DNA of 64,000 nucleotides from Streptomyces filipinensis (GTDB lineage: Bacteria > Actinomycetota > Actinomycetes > Streptomycetales > Streptomycetaceae), in the NCBI RefSeq assembly GCF_014649495.1, contig NZ_BMTD01000016.1, forward strand, positions 124,001 to 188,000, written 5' to 3'. Each line of letters opens with the position of its first letter. The first letter of the stretch is position 1. The notes under the pieces are model-generated. The model made no database searches and was not told the origin of the DNA. It saw only the letters and a program-made list of their open reading frames with translations. Below, one piece after another: positions 25,529 to 34,749 of this stretch. The translations under genes and the position numbers were made by a program.

Positions 25529-26272
25529 ATGCCCCCGACCTCCGGCCGTAACTGGCGCAAGGCGGCCCTGCTGCTGCCCGTCGGGGTCGCGGCCGCCCAC
25601 ATCGGACCGGCGGCCACCTGGCTCCCCGGCGTACGGCTGCTGCTGTTCCCCGGGCTGTCCGGCACCGGCCGCGGCCGGCACGTCGCGCTGACCTTCGACG
25701 ACGGCCCCGACCCGGAGGCCACGCCGTACTTCCTCGACGCGCTGGACGACGTCGGTGTGCGGGCGACGTTCTTCGTGCTCGGCGAGAACGTGGTGCGTCA
25801 TCCCGCGCTGGCCCGGGAGACCGCCCGGCGCGGACACGAACTCGCGGTCCACGGCTGGACGCACGACCGCCCCTGGCGCCCCGCCCCCGTCCGGGACGCC
25901 GAGCAGGTGGCCCGCACCGTCCGCGCGGTGCACGACATCTGTGGGCACCGGCCCCAGTGGTACCGGCCGCCGTACGGGATCCTCACGTCCGGACGCTGGC
26001 TGGCGGCCCGGCGGGCCGGGCTGCGAACGGTGCTGTGGTCGGCCTGGGGCAGGGACTGGACGGCCGACGCCACCCCCGCGTCCGTGCGGACCCTGGTCGC
26101 GGCGGACCTGCGGGGCGGCGGCACCGTCCTGCTGCACGACTCCGACCGGCTCGCGGCCCCCGGCTGCTGGCGCTCGGCGCTCGGCGCCCTGCCGGCCCTC
26201 GTGGAGGGCTGCCGGGAGGCGGGACTGGCGGTCGGCCCGCTCCGCGACCACCGACCCTTTCCGGCTGAGTGA
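25529..26272 (+). CDS. NodB-type polysaccharide deacetylase
   Basis: The protein has 247 residues from ATG 25529, with AGGAAGG about 10 nt upstream. One N-terminal hydrophobic segment (ALLLPVGVAAAHIGPAATWL) suggests a membrane anchor or signal. The NodB motifs are intact: HVALTFDDGPDP (motif 1, two Asp), HGWTHDRPW (motif 2, metal His pair), and WYRPPYGI (motif 3). LLHDSD near the end carries the last catalytic His. It should remove N- or O-acetyl groups from peptidoglycan or a surface polymer. It is the third gene after the SDR and transporter genes. Confidence 0.92.
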   Translation: MPPTSGRNWRKAALLLPVGVAAAHIGPAATWLPGVRLLLFPGLSGTGRGRHVALTFDDGPDPEATPYFLDALDDVGVRATFFVLGENVVRHPALARETARRGHELAVHGWTHDRPWRPAPVRDAEQVARTVRAVHDICGHRPQWYRPPYGILTSGRWLAARRAGLRTVLWSAWGRDWTADATPASVRTLVAADLRGGGTVLLHDSDRLAAPGCWRSALGALPALVEGCREAGLAVGPLRDHRPFPAE

Positions 26273-26480
26273 CCGGCCTCGCGTGGTCCCCGACGGCCCG
26301 TCCGCCTCACCGCGGCGACCGACCCGCCCTCGGTGGCGGTCCGGGCACGCCCGACACCACCGCGCGATATCTGGTCAGGTTCGCCGCGGGCCGGGCCGGA
26401 GGCAGTCGCGTCCTCGTGTCACCCCGCACCATCGGCCCGGTGCGTCGGCGGACAGTGCCGGGAGGCCGCGTGTCCCCGCG

Positions 26481-27650
26481 TCACCACCCGGCCGCCCACG
26501 CCATCGGGTCGTCCCGGAACAGCGCGTGCCCCCGGGTCACCCGTTCCCTGCGTTCCCGGCCGTCCTCCGCGAGCCGGTCCAGAGCCGCCAGCAGGGTGCG
26601 CCCGTCGGGGGCCAGTTCCGCGAGGCCGAGCTCGGCCATGCGGCGGACCCCGTCGACCCCGTGGCCGGGCAGCGGCCGGTAGCCGATCACGGGCAGCCCG
26701 GCGGCCAGGGCCTGGACGGCGGTCTGGCCGGCCGCGTTGTCCAGCAGGGCGTACGCGGCACACAGCAGCCCGGGCATGTCGTCCACCCAGTCCAGGGCGA
26801 GCACCCCCGGCACCCGGGCCACCCGCGCCCGCAGCCGCGCGTTGCGCCCGCACAGCGCCACCGGCAGATAGCCGGCCCCCGTCAGCAGCCGGGCGGTGCC
26901 CCGTGCCCGGGACGCCGCGCCCCAGGCGCCGGCGGACAGCAGCACCGGCGGGCGGCCCGGTGCCCGCCCGGCGAACCGCTCACGCCACCCGGCCGCACCG
27001 GGCGCCGACACGTGGAACTGCGGCGCGACCGCCGGACCGGTCGCCACGGCGGGCCTGCCCAGTGCCCGGCGCACCTCGGCCGCCGCCCCGTCGGTGAGGC
27101 ACAGGTACTGGTCGTTGCCCGGATGCAGCCACTGCCGGTGCACGGCGAAGTCGACGAGGAAGACGGCGCTCGGCACCCGCAGCGCGCCCCGGGCCCGGAG
27201 ATGACCGGTGAGCTGCGCCGCCAGGTGGAAGACGGACACCACCACGTCGGCGTCCAGCCGCCGCACCAGGTCCGTCAGACGTTCGGCGGCGAGCCGGGCC
27301 AGCGGCACCCCGCTCGGGCGCGGCACCCGGCCGCCGCGCAGGAACGCGCCGTACACACCGGCGTACACCCAGGGAAAGTGCCGCACCGACGCCTGGTACG
27401 AGCGGCGCAGCCCTCCGCCCAGGCCGTACGGCAGCAGCCGCAGCACGTCCGCCACATGCGGCTCGTGGCCGTGCGCCGCGGCCCGGCGCGCCAGTTCGGC
27501 GGCCACGGTGTCATGACCGGCCCCCATGCCCGCGCTCAGGATCAGCGGGCGCCGCCGATCGCTCGGCACGGCCTCTTCCGGGGAGGGCAGCCCGGCAGGA
27601 GTACGCACGGGTTCCGATTCTCCGGTGGGCACCGCCCGCAAACCGCTCAC
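26481..27650 (-). CDS. Glycosyltransferase of the MGDG-synthase/MurG-like group
   Basis: The 389-residue protein starts at GTG 27650. The nucleotide-sugar loop SAGMGAGHDTVAAELARRA near the N-terminus is the hallmark of monogalactosyldiacylglycerol-synthase-like enzymes (GT28). The C-terminal half has LLSAGAWG, then PALCGRNARLR-like and VDDMPGLLCAAYALLDNAAGQTAVQALAAGLPVIGYRPLPGHG, matching the donor-binding region of GT-B enzymes. It probably glycosylates a lipid at the inner membrane face. It is convergent with the deacetylase and divergent, by 47 bp, from the BrkB gene, which fits an envelope role. Confidence 0.87.
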   Translation of the reverse strand: MSGLRAVPTGESEPVRTPAGLPSPEEAVPSDRRRPLILSAGMGAGHDTVAAELARRAAAHGHEPHVADVLRLLPYGLGGGLRRSYQASVRHFPWVYAGVYGAFLRGGRVPRPSGVPLARLAAERLTDLVRRLDADVVVSVFHLAAQLTGHLRARGALRVPSAVFLVDFAVHRQWLHPGNDQYLCLTDGAAAEVRRALGRPAVATGPAVAPQFHVSAPGAAGWRERFAGRAPGRPPVLLSAGAWGAASRARGTARLLTGAGYLPVALCGRNARLRARVARVPGVLALDWVDDMPGLLCAAYALLDNAAGQTAVQALAAGLPVIGYRPLPGHGVDGVRRMAELGLAELAPDGRTLLAALDRLAEDGRERRERVTRGHALFRDDPMAWAAGW

Positions 27651-27697
27651 CCCGCCACCGTGTCACCGCCGGGGCGGGCCCGCGACACGGCACCGGC

Positions 27698-28588
27698 GTG
27701 AGTTGCCCGGAGCGCGCCGGGGTGGATGAATCGGCACTGGAGAGCGAGTGGGCGGCGAGCACGGGAGGAGCCGTGAGGCGGTGGCGGCGCGGCCTGCACC
27801 GCGCTTGGGAGTGGCTCAGGGCCGGGGCCCTGTTCGAACACGGCCGTGAGCTGGAACTGATGCACCGGGCCATGGGGTTCGCCACCCTGGCCCTGGTGAC
27901 GCTGGCACCGCTGCTGATCGTGGTCGCCGCCGCCGACCCCCTGGTGCGGGGCGGATTCGCCTCGTGGCTCACCGACGGCATGGGCCTGTCCGGCCGGTCC
28001 GCCCATGTGATCACCGACGTCATCAGCCCGCCGCGCAACGTCATCGGCACCACCAGCGTCTGGGGCGGTGTCCTGCTGGCCGTCTTCGGTGTGTCCTTCG
28101 GCGGCAGCGTGCAGAACGCCTACGAGCGGATCTGGAGTCTGTCCTCCGGCCCCTGGCACCGGGTCTGGCGACAGGCGACGTGGCTCGTGGTGCTCACCGC
28201 CTACCTCTACCAGGAGGTGGCGACCAAGAACGCCCTGCACGGCGGCCAGCGGATCGCCCTGTCCACGATGAGCGGCGTGCTGTTCTTCTGGTGGGGACAG
28301 TGGTTCCTGCTCGGCGGCCAGATCCGCTGGCGCTCGCTGTTCCCGGGAGCCGTGGCCACGGTCGTCGGCCTGGCGGGCCTGCGGGCCTTCTCCTACCTGG
28401 TCTTCACCCCGCTCAGCGTCACCAACGCGCTCAGTTACGGTGCCGTCGGAACCGTGCTCGTGGTGGAGTCCTGGCTCATCGGGGTCGGGTTCGTCATCTA
28501 CGGCGGCGCGCTGTTCGGCCGCTGGTTCTGCGAACACCACTGGATTCCGCACCACGACGACCGTCCGCGGGACGACGACACCCCCTAG
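27698..28588 (+). CDS. YihY/BrkB-family inner-membrane protein
   Basis: The 296-residue frame from GTG 27698 has six membrane segments. FGVSFGGSVQNAYERIW, VFGVSF-type loops, and VNALSYGAVGTVLVVESWLIGVGFVIYGGALFGR fit the YihY/BrkB family. Its role is not settled; some members affect serum resistance or envelope stability. Other starts are possible: GTG 27722 with a GGAG, or GTG 27773 directly behind GGGAGGAG, which would remove 25 charged residues. The stop codon overlaps that of the NHLM transporter gene on the other strand. Confidence 0.85.
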   Translation: MSCPERAGVDESALESEWAASTGGAVRRWRRGLHRAWEWLRAGALFEHGRELELMHRAMGFATLALVTLAPLLIVVAAADPLVRGGFASWLTDGMGLSGRSAHVITDVISPPRNVIGTTSVWGGVLLAVFGVSFGGSVQNAYERIWSLSSGPWHRVWRQATWLVVLTAYLYQEVATKNALHGGQRIALSTMSGVLFFWWGQWFLLGGQIRWRSLFPGAVATVVGLAGLRAFSYLVFTPLSVTNALSYGAVGTVLVVESWLIGVGFVIYGGALFGRWFCEHHWIPHHDDRPRDDDTP

Positions 28589-31410
28589 GCCATCTGCCGG
28601 CGCACCAGCTCGTGCAGCCGGCCCGTGGTGTCGGCGAGCAGCTCGGCCGGGGTGCCCTGCTGGACGACCTTGCCGTCCTCCATCACGATCACCCGGTCGG
28701 CGTCCAGGACCGTCGACAGACGGTGCGCGATGACCACGCGGGTGGCGTTCAGCTTGCGGGTGCTGTCGATGACGATGCGCTGGGTGTCGTTGTCCAGGGC
28801 GCTGGTGGCCTCGTCGAAGAACAGGATCCGCGGACGCCGGATCAGGGCCTGGGCGATCATCAGGCGCTGCCGCTGGCCGCCGGAGATCGCCCCGTTGCCG
28901 GCCACGATGGTGTGCAGGCCCATCGGCATGCGCTTGATGTCCTCCGCGAGACCCGCCAGCTCCGCCGCCGCCATCGCCTCCTCCGGCGTGTACGGCTCGG
29001 TGCCGCAGATGACGTCCAGGATGGAGCCGGTGAACGGCTGCGCGTGCTGCAGCACGACCCCGCACTGGCGGCGCACCGCCGACTGGTCGAGTGCCGAGAG
29101 GTCCTGGCCGTCGTACAGGACACTGCCGGAGACCGGCTTGTCGAAGCCGATGAGGAGCCGCAGCAGCGTGGACTTGCCGCAGCCGCTGGGGCCGACGACC
29201 GCCACGAACTCGCCCGGCCGGATGGCGAAGGACACGTCGTCCAGGACGAGCGGGCCGTCGTCGGCGTACCGGAAGGACAGCCGGCGGGTCTCGATCGCGC
29301 CGGACAGCGGGCCCGGCCGGGTGCTCGACGTGCGCACCTCGGGGGTCGCCTCGAAGACCGGCTTGATCTCCTCGAACAGCGGCAGCGCGGCCACCGCCGA
29401 CACGAAGGAGCCGGTCAGCTGGGTGACCGAGGTCAGCACCATCGTCACCGAGGTGTTGAAGGTGAGGAAGTCGGCCGCCGACATCGCGCCCTTGGCCGGG
29501 CCCGCGAGCAGCATGAACATCAGCAGGGTGCACACCGGCAGGTAGATCCCGCCGAGCACCGTGGTGAGGTTCTTGATCCGGCCGACCTTCTGCTGCAGCT
29601 CCCGGCTGTGCGCGAACTCCCGGGCCCAGGCCGCGTAGGCGTAGTTCTCGGCCGCCGCCACCCGCAGCTTGGGCAGGCCCCGCAGGGTCTGGAAGGCCTG
29701 GTTGTTCAGTTTGTTGCCGAGCACCACAAGACGACGCTGCCAGCGCACCTGCCACAGCCCGAGCCCCAGGAACACGGCCGCGATGACGACGAGCATGCCG
29801 ATCGCCGCCATGGCCATCGACGGGCTGTACCAGAACAGCAGGCCCAGGTTCATCGCGCCGACGGTCACCGACTGCGCGACCACCGGGCCGACGCCCGCCA
29901 GCAGCCGGCGGATCGCGCTGATGCCCATCGCGGCACTGGCGAGTTCACCGGTGGAGCGCTGGGTGAAGAACCGGGTGGGCAGCCGCAGCAACCGGTCCCA
30001 TACGGCCGGCTGCAGCGCCGCCTCGATCCGGCCCTCCAGGCGCAGGATGGACAGGTTCTCCAGCAGCGTGAACGCCGCCGCGACCACGCCGCTCACCATC
30101 ACCGCCAGGCACACCTGGACGATCAGGCCCGTCTGCGCCGTCGGCACGTACTCGCCGAGCACCTTGCCGGTCGCGACCGGCACCAGTGCGCCGATCGCCA
30201 CCGTCACCAGGCCCGCGAGCAGCAGCGCGGACAGGTCGCCGCGGGTGCCGCGCAGGCTGAACCGCAGCAGGCCGAGCGGTGAGAGGCCCCGGTCGGGCAG
30301 CGGCCGGTAGAACATCACCGCGCGCGGCTCGAACTCCTCCGCGTTCGCCTTCTCGATCGGCGTCTCGCGCCCCGTTCCGGGGTGGACGGCGACATAACCG
30401 CCGCGCCGCCACAGCAGGGCGACCGGCGCCCCGGACAACGCCCGGTGCCCGACCAGCGGGCCCACGTTCTCCCGCCACCAGCGCCCCTGCAGCCGTACGG
30501 CCCGGGTGCGCACCCGGGAGGCGAGCGCCACCCGCTCCACAGGATCGAGGCGTTCGCTCTCGGTGCCGCTCTGCGCCGGCTCGGCGAGCGTGATCCCGGC
30601 CGCCTCGGCGACCAGCTTGCAGGCCGCGTACCCGGCATCCGCGTCGGCCGCCGTGGTCCGGCGGGCCGAGCGCTTGCCGATGGACGCCAGCAGCGTCTGG
30701 TTGGCCTGGGCGCGCACCGCCTCACCGGCCTTGATCCCGGCGGCCGTGCGGGTCTCGTGGGTGCGCTCCAGCTGCTCGATCCACCGGTCCAGCGCGGTCA
30801 GCAACCGGTACTGCTGGTCCACCATCGACTGCCACAGCGCCGGGTCCATCAGCAGGTCGGCGGCGGCTTCCGCGCCGTACAGCGAGCCGTACTGGACACT
30901 GCCCGGCGGTACCTGCATCCAGAACACGTCGTCGTCGGTGGGCGTGGCCGCCCGCTCCTCCGCCATCGGCGCCTGGAACAGGACGGACAGGCCGCGGCCG
31001 ACACCGAGCGCGACCGCGTACTCCAGCGGGCTGGTGGCCGGCGGCACGTACTGCGGGTTGCCGTACTCGTCGTACGACCAGGTCTGGGTGTTCGCGGGCT
31101 GGTACAGCTCGCGCAGACTGATCCGGTGCACCACGCAGTCCCGCACCGGGCGGGCCACCAGGGTGTGCTGGGGCCCGGCGACCGGGCCGAGCAGCAGCGC
31201 GCCCGCCTCCAGCCGGCCCAGGTGGTGCCAGTGGCCCTGCTGGCCGGCGTCCACCGCGAACAGGTCCAGCGCGCCGGCCGCGACCAGCCACAGCACCTGC
31301 GGGCCTTCGAGGTCGAGGCGGTTGAAGCCCGCGCAGTCGACCCGCGTGCCCAGGGAGCCCAGGGCACCGAGCACGAGGTCGCCGTCGTATCCCTCCTGAA
31401 CAGTCGTCAT
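28585..31410 (-). CDS. NHLM-type bacteriocin export ABC transporter, permease/ATPase subunit 2
   Basis: The 941-residue protein starts at ATG 31410, with GGGAG 7 nt upstream, one base after the stop of the C39 transporter gene. Residues ~1-360 are a cytosolic domain of the NHLM_micro_ABC2 type (begins with a cyclic-nucleotide-binding-like part, then long helices). Six membrane segments follow (~370-660). The ATPase domain (~690-930) has GPSGCGKST, the signature ISGGQRQRL, Walker B ILFFDEATSALD and the H-loop IAHRLST, all intact. There is no C39 peptidase here. It most likely partners the peptidase-bearing transporter to move the peptide encoded at 34534-34749. The stop codon overlaps that of the BrkB gene by CTAG. 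Confidence 0.92.
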   Translation of the reverse strand: MTTVQEGYDGDLVLGALGSLGTRVDCAGFNRLDLEGPQVLWLVAAGALDLFAVDAGQQGHWHHLGRLEAGALLLGPVAGPQHTLVARPVRDCVVHRISLRELYQPANTQTWSYDEYGNPQYVPPATSPLEYAVALGVGRGLSVLFQAPMAEERAATPTDDDVFWMQVPPGSVQYGSLYGAEAAADLLMDPALWQSMVDQQYRLLTALDRWIEQLERTHETRTAAGIKAGEAVRAQANQTLLASIGKRSARRTTAADADAGYAACKLVAEAAGITLAEPAQSGTESERLDPVERVALASRVRTRAVRLQGRWWRENVGPLVGHRALSGAPVALLWRRGGYVAVHPGTGRETPIEKANAEEFEPRAVMFYRPLPDRGLSPLGLLRFSLRGTRGDLSALLLAGLVTVAIGALVPVATGKVLGEYVPTAQTGLIVQVCLAVMVSGVVAAAFTLLENLSILRLEGRIEAALQPAVWDRLLRLPTRFFTQRSTGELASAAMGISAIRRLLAGVGPVVAQSVTVGAMNLGLLFWYSPSMAMAAIGMLVVIAAVFLGLGLWQVRWQRRLVVLGNKLNNQAFQTLRGLPKLRVAAAENYAYAAWAREFAHSRELQQKVGRIKNLTTVLGGIYLPVCTLLMFMLLAGPAKGAMSAADFLTFNTSVTMVLTSVTQLTGSFVSAVAALPLFEEIKPVFEATPEVRTSSTRPGPLSGAIETRRLSFRYADDGPLVLDDVSFAIRPGEFVAVVGPSGCGKSTLLRLLIGFDKPVSGSVLYDGQDLSALDQSAVRRQCGVVLQHAQPFTGSILDVICGTEPYTPEEAMAAAELAGLAEDIKRMPMGLHTIVAGNGAISGGQRQRLMIAQALIRRPRILFFDEATSALDNDTQRIVIDSTRKLNATRVVIAHRLSTVLDADRVIVMEDGKVVQQGTPAELLADTTGRLHELVRRQMA

Positions 31411-31411
31411 C

Positions 31412-33631
31412 TCATCGCTCCCTGACCAGTGCGGCGTACGCGCCACCGCGCGCCACCAGCTCCTCGTGGCGCCCGCGCTCGACGACCGTGCCGTGCTGCA
31501 GCACGACGATCTCGTCGCTGTCGCGGACGGTGCTCAGCCGGTGCGCGATCACCACGCAGGCACAGCCGCGCCGGCGCAGGTTGTCCATCACGACCAGTTC
31601 GGTCTCCGCGTCCAGCGCGCTGGTCACCTCGTCCAGCACCAGGATGCTGGGCCGGCGCACCAGCGCCCGCGCGATCTCCAGCCGCTGGCGCTGCCCGCCG
31701 GAGAAGTTGTGGCCGTCCTGCTCGACCCTGCTGTGGATACCGCCGGGCCGGCGCGTCACCACGTCGTACAGCGCCGCGTCCTTCAGCGCCTCGACCACGG
31801 CCTCGTCCGGGATCGACGGGTCCCACAGGGCGATGTTGTCGCGGACCGAGCCCTCGAAGAGGAACACGTCCTGGTCGACGAAGGAGACGGAGGCGGCGAG
31901 CGCGCCACGCGGGATGTCCTCGAGGCGGCGGCCGTCGATACGGATCACCCCGTCCCACGGGGTGTACAGGCCGGAGATCAGCCGGGACACCGTGGACTTG
32001 CCGCTGCCCGAGCCGCCGACCAGCGCCACCTGCTGCCCGGGGCCCACGGTCAGGTCGAAGCCGGTCAGCAACGGCTGGTCCAGCGGGCTGTAGCCGAAGG
32101 TGACGTTCTCCAGCTCGACGTGCCCGTGCAGTCGGCGCGTGGAGTCGGCACCCCCGGGGCGGGCGTAGAGCGGGTCGGCCTGGAAGTTCTCCACGTCCTT
32201 CAGCCGGGCCACGTCGGCCGCGAAGTCCTGGATGCGGCCCGCCACGCCGTTGAGGCGGGTCAGCGGCGCGGTGAAGCGGGTGACCAGCGCCTGGAAGGCG
32301 ACCAGCAGACCCACCGAGATATGCCCCTCGACCGCGCGCAGGCCGCCGATCCACAGGATCAGCGCGCTGTTGAAGGTGGCGAGGGTGGGGGCGACCACGC
32401 CCAGCCAGGCGCTCGGCACACCGAGCCGCTGCTGTTCCTCCAGCGTGGTGGCGTGCTGCCCGGCCCACTTGCGGAAGTAGCCGTCCTCGCCGCCGGTGGC
32501 CTTCATCGTCTCGATCAGCTGAAGACCGGTGTACGAGGTGTTGGTCAGCCGTGCCGTGTCGGCCCGGAGCTTCGCGGTACGGGTCGCGCGCAGCCGTACC
32601 ACCAGCCGCATGGCGACCACGTTCAGCAGGGCCACGCCGATGCCGACGCCCGTCAGCTGCGGGTCGTAGGTGTAGAGCAGCACCGCGTACAGCACGACGA
32701 CGATGGCGTCCACGCCCGCCGCCGCGAGGTCGCGGGCCAGGGTCTCCGCCACCTGGTCGTTGGACTGCAGGCGCTGCACCAGGTCGGCGGGGGAGCGCTG
32801 GGCGAAGAACGTCACCGGCAGCCGCAGCAGATGGCGCAGGAACCGGGCGCTGGAGAGGGTGGAGGAGATGATCCGGCCGTGCAGCAGGTTGGCCTGCTGC
32901 AGCCAGGTCAGCACCAGCGTGAGCAGCACGCAGGTGGCCATCGAGGCGAACAGCACGCCCAGCAGGGAGGTCTGGCCGCCGATGAGGAACGTGTCGATGT
33001 AGGTGCGGCTGAGCGCGGGCACCGCGGCGCCGACCGCGACCAGCAGGAGACTGGCCAGGACGGCGGCGGGCAGGGTGCCCGCGGTGCCGCGCAGCCGGGC
33101 CGGCATCGCGCCGAGCACGCCAGGCTTGCGCCCGCCGTTGGTGAATCCGTCGCCCGGCTCCAGTACCAGCACCACACCGGTGAAGCTGCCGTCGAACTCC
33201 TCCATGGGCACGAACCGGCGGCCCTTGGCGGGGTCGTTGATGTGGACGCCCCGGCGGCCGAAGCGGCGGCCCATGCCGTCGAAGACGACGTAGTGGTTGA
33301 ACTCCCAGAACAGGATGGCCGGTGCCCGCACCTCGGCGAGTGCGGCCAGGTCCATCTGCATGCCCTTGGCGGTGAGGCCGTAACCGCGGGCCGCCTTCAG
33401 CAGGTTGGAGGCGCGTGAGCCGTCGCGGGAGACACCGCAGGCGATACGCAGTTCCTCCAGCGGGACGTGCCGGCCGTAGTGCGCGAGAACCATCGCCAGC
33501 GAGGCGGCGCCGCACTCGACGGCCTCCATCTGGAGCACGGTGGGCGTACGGACCGTGCCGCCACGGGGCTTGGGGACCGGCCGTTTGGCCGGGGCGGCGC
33601 GTCTGCGGCCGCGTTCCTGTGTGGTGGTCAC
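31412..33631 (-). CDS. Peptidase-containing ABC transporter (C39 / NHLM subunit 1)
   Basis: The protein has 739 residues from GTG 33631. This start makes a GTGA overlap with the stop of the HlyD gene and is preferred over TTG 33643. The N-terminal C39 peptidase (~25-155) has Cys40 in VECGAASLAM, His113 in FNHYVVFDG, and Asp133 in NDPAKG, the set that cuts leaders after Gly-Gly. Six membrane helices (~190-470) and an ATPase (~500-735) follow, with GGSGSGKST, FSGGQRQRL, VLDEVTSALD and IAHRLST. It cleaves the leader of a double-glycine peptide and exports the rest. The nearby 71-residue peptide is the clear substrate candidate. Confidence 0.94.
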   Translation of the reverse strand: MTTTQERGRRRAAPAKRPVPKPRGGTVRTPTVLQMEAVECGAASLAMVLAHYGRHVPLEELRIACGVSRDGSRASNLLKAARGYGLTAKGMQMDLAALAEVRAPAILFWEFNHYVVFDGMGRRFGRRGVHINDPAKGRRFVPMEEFDGSFTGVVLVLEPGDGFTNGGRKPGVLGAMPARLRGTAGTLPAAVLASLLLVAVGAAVPALSRTYIDTFLIGGQTSLLGVLFASMATCVLLTLVLTWLQQANLLHGRIISSTLSSARFLRHLLRLPVTFFAQRSPADLVQRLQSNDQVAETLARDLAAAGVDAIVVVLYAVLLYTYDPQLTGVGIGVALLNVVAMRLVVRLRATRTAKLRADTARLTNTSYTGLQLIETMKATGGEDGYFRKWAGQHATTLEEQQRLGVPSAWLGVVAPTLATFNSALILWIGGLRAVEGHISVGLLVAFQALVTRFTAPLTRLNGVAGRIQDFAADVARLKDVENFQADPLYARPGGADSTRRLHGHVELENVTFGYSPLDQPLLTGFDLTVGPGQQVALVGGSGSGKSTVSRLISGLYTPWDGVIRIDGRRLEDIPRGALAASVSFVDQDVFLFEGSVRDNIALWDPSIPDEAVVEALKDAALYDVVTRRPGGIHSRVEQDGHNFSGGQRQRLEIARALVRRPSILVLDEVTSALDAETELVVMDNLRRRGCACVVIAHRLSTVRDSDEIVVLQHGTVVERGRHEELVARGGAYAALVRER

Positions 33632-34434
33632 GGGAGCAGCCAATCGACGGGACGCTGGTCGGCCAGCTTGATGGAACCGGAGGCGAGTGTCATGGAGTCG
33701 AGCCGGAACGGCGGTCCGTCGGTGGTGGACCAGCGATAGCCGCTCTTCGTGTCCGGTGCGGCGTCGAGTGCCACCAGGACGGCCACCGGGCGGCCCCTGC
33801 GGGTGAACTGCTCACCGAGCTGGCTGTCGCCGAGGAACGCGGAGATCGACTGGGCGGACTGGGCGGTGCGGTCCACGGACTTCACCCGGCCGCGCAGCAC
33901 GCCGTACGTCTGGGTCGGCACCGAGGAGACGGTGAGGTCGACGGAGGCGTGCGCCGGGATGGCGGCGGCGTTCTCGGCGGGGACGTACACGGTCGCGTAC
34001 AGCGGGTCGGAGGCGTGGGCGGCCTTCTCCACGGCGGCGACGTTCGTGCCGGTCTGGATGATCTGCCCGATGGTGGCGGCGAGCGTGGTGACGCGGCCGG
34101 CGGCGACGGTGCGGACCACGGAATCGCCCTGACTCGTACGGACCTTGAGGACGGGCGCGTTCGCGGGCAGCCGCTCGCCCTGTCTGGCGAGGACGGCCGT
34201 CACCTGGCCGGACACCGGGCTCTGCAGCAGATAGCTGCCCTGCCCGTGGGTGAGGACGGCCGGTGCGCTGACCGTGGAGGCGACCGAACCGGTCACGGCC
34301 CAGACGGAGGCCGCCGCCATGACGACGACGGTGACGCCCAGGGCGAGCCAGCCCTGCGGCCGGGCCAGCCGCACGGGCAGGTCCAGCTCTTCGGGCGACT
34401 GGAGCTTGGCGAGGGCCTGTTGGCGGAACTGCAC
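33628..34434 (-). CDS. HlyD-family adaptor for peptide export
   Basis: The 268-residue protein starts at GTG 34434 behind GAGGGAAG. One N-terminal membrane segment (~28-52) is followed by a lipoyl-like hairpin (SPVSGQVTAVLARQGERLPANAPVLKVRT) and a beta-barrel part. This matches short HlyD-like adaptors in NHLM clusters of actinomycetes. As there is no outer membrane, it probably guides the peptide or stabilises the exporter. It overlaps the C39 transporter gene by 4 bp, and lies 99 bp after the precursor gene with a hairpin in between. Confidence 0.9.
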   Translation of the reverse strand: MQFRQQALAKLQSPEELDLPVRLARPQGWLALGVTVVVMAAASVWAVTGSVASTVSAPAVLTHGQGSYLLQSPVSGQVTAVLARQGERLPANAPVLKVRTSQGDSVVRTVAAGRVTTLAATIGQIIQTGTNVAAVEKAAHASDPLYATVYVPAENAAAIPAHASVDLTVSSVPTQTYGVLRGRVKSVDRTAQSAQSISAFLGDSQLGEQFTRRGRPVAVLVALDAAPDTKSGYRWSTTDGPPFRLDSMTLASGSIKLADQRPVDWLLP

Positions 34435-34484
34435 GGGACTTCCCTCACCTGTGGGGGAGACGCTGCTGTTTCAGGGCACCGGCA

Positions 34485-34515
34485 AGTCCCGGAGCCGAGG
34501 GACGGCTCCGGGACT
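34485..34515 (-). terminator. Intercistronic hairpin between precursor peptide and export genes
   Basis: agtcccggagcc (34485-34496) pairs perfectly with ggctccgggact (34504-34515) around a 7-nt loop. It lies 18 bp after the precursor stop and before the HlyD start. It probably attenuates read-through or protects the upstream mRNA, so that the peptide is made in excess of its exporter. Confidence 0.7.
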
Positions 34516-34533
34516 CGACGACGCAAGGCGCGA

Positions 34534-34749
34534 TCAGAGACCGGCGACCAGGTCGGTGACCGGCTGGACGTTCAGGCCGGTGACGCCCTGGACGGTGCCG
34601 ATGGCGGTGTTGGCCACGCCGGAGACCGGGGCGATGCCGTTGACGGCGCCGGTCACGGTGTTGAGGGCGTTCACGGACAGACCGCCGGAGACGTTGTCCA
34701 GCTCGGCGTCCGAGATCTCGACGGTCTCAACCTGGGGGGTGGAGTTCAT
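34534..34749 (-). CDS. Double-glycine leader peptide precursor (bacteriocin-like)
   Basis: The 71-residue peptide starts at ATG 34749, with GGAAGGGAAG 9 nt upstream. Residues 1-23 are a classical double-glycine leader: VEISDAELDNVSGG (residues 10-23) carries the acidic/hydrophobic pattern recognised by C39 peptidases. Cleavage after Gly23 would release a 48-residue core. The core has no Cys, is rich in Val, Gly, Asn and Thr, and repeats short V-x-G-[VAL] blocks (VTGAVNG, VSGVANT, VQGVTGL). That suggests an amphipathic or membrane-active peptide. No lanthionine synthetase or other modifying gene is adjacent. Annotators may call such genes 'type A2 lantipeptide', but the core lacks the Cys needed for lanthionine rings. 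Confidence 0.88.
   Translation of the reverse strand: MNSTPQVETVEISDAELDNVSGGLSVNALNTVTGAVNGIAPVSGVANTAIGTVQGVTGLNVQPVTDLVAGL

Noticed and set aside
34534..34749. Lantibiotic (type A2) identity of the peptide
   Set aside because: The core has no Cys, so lanthionine rings cannot form, and no LanM-type gene is present.
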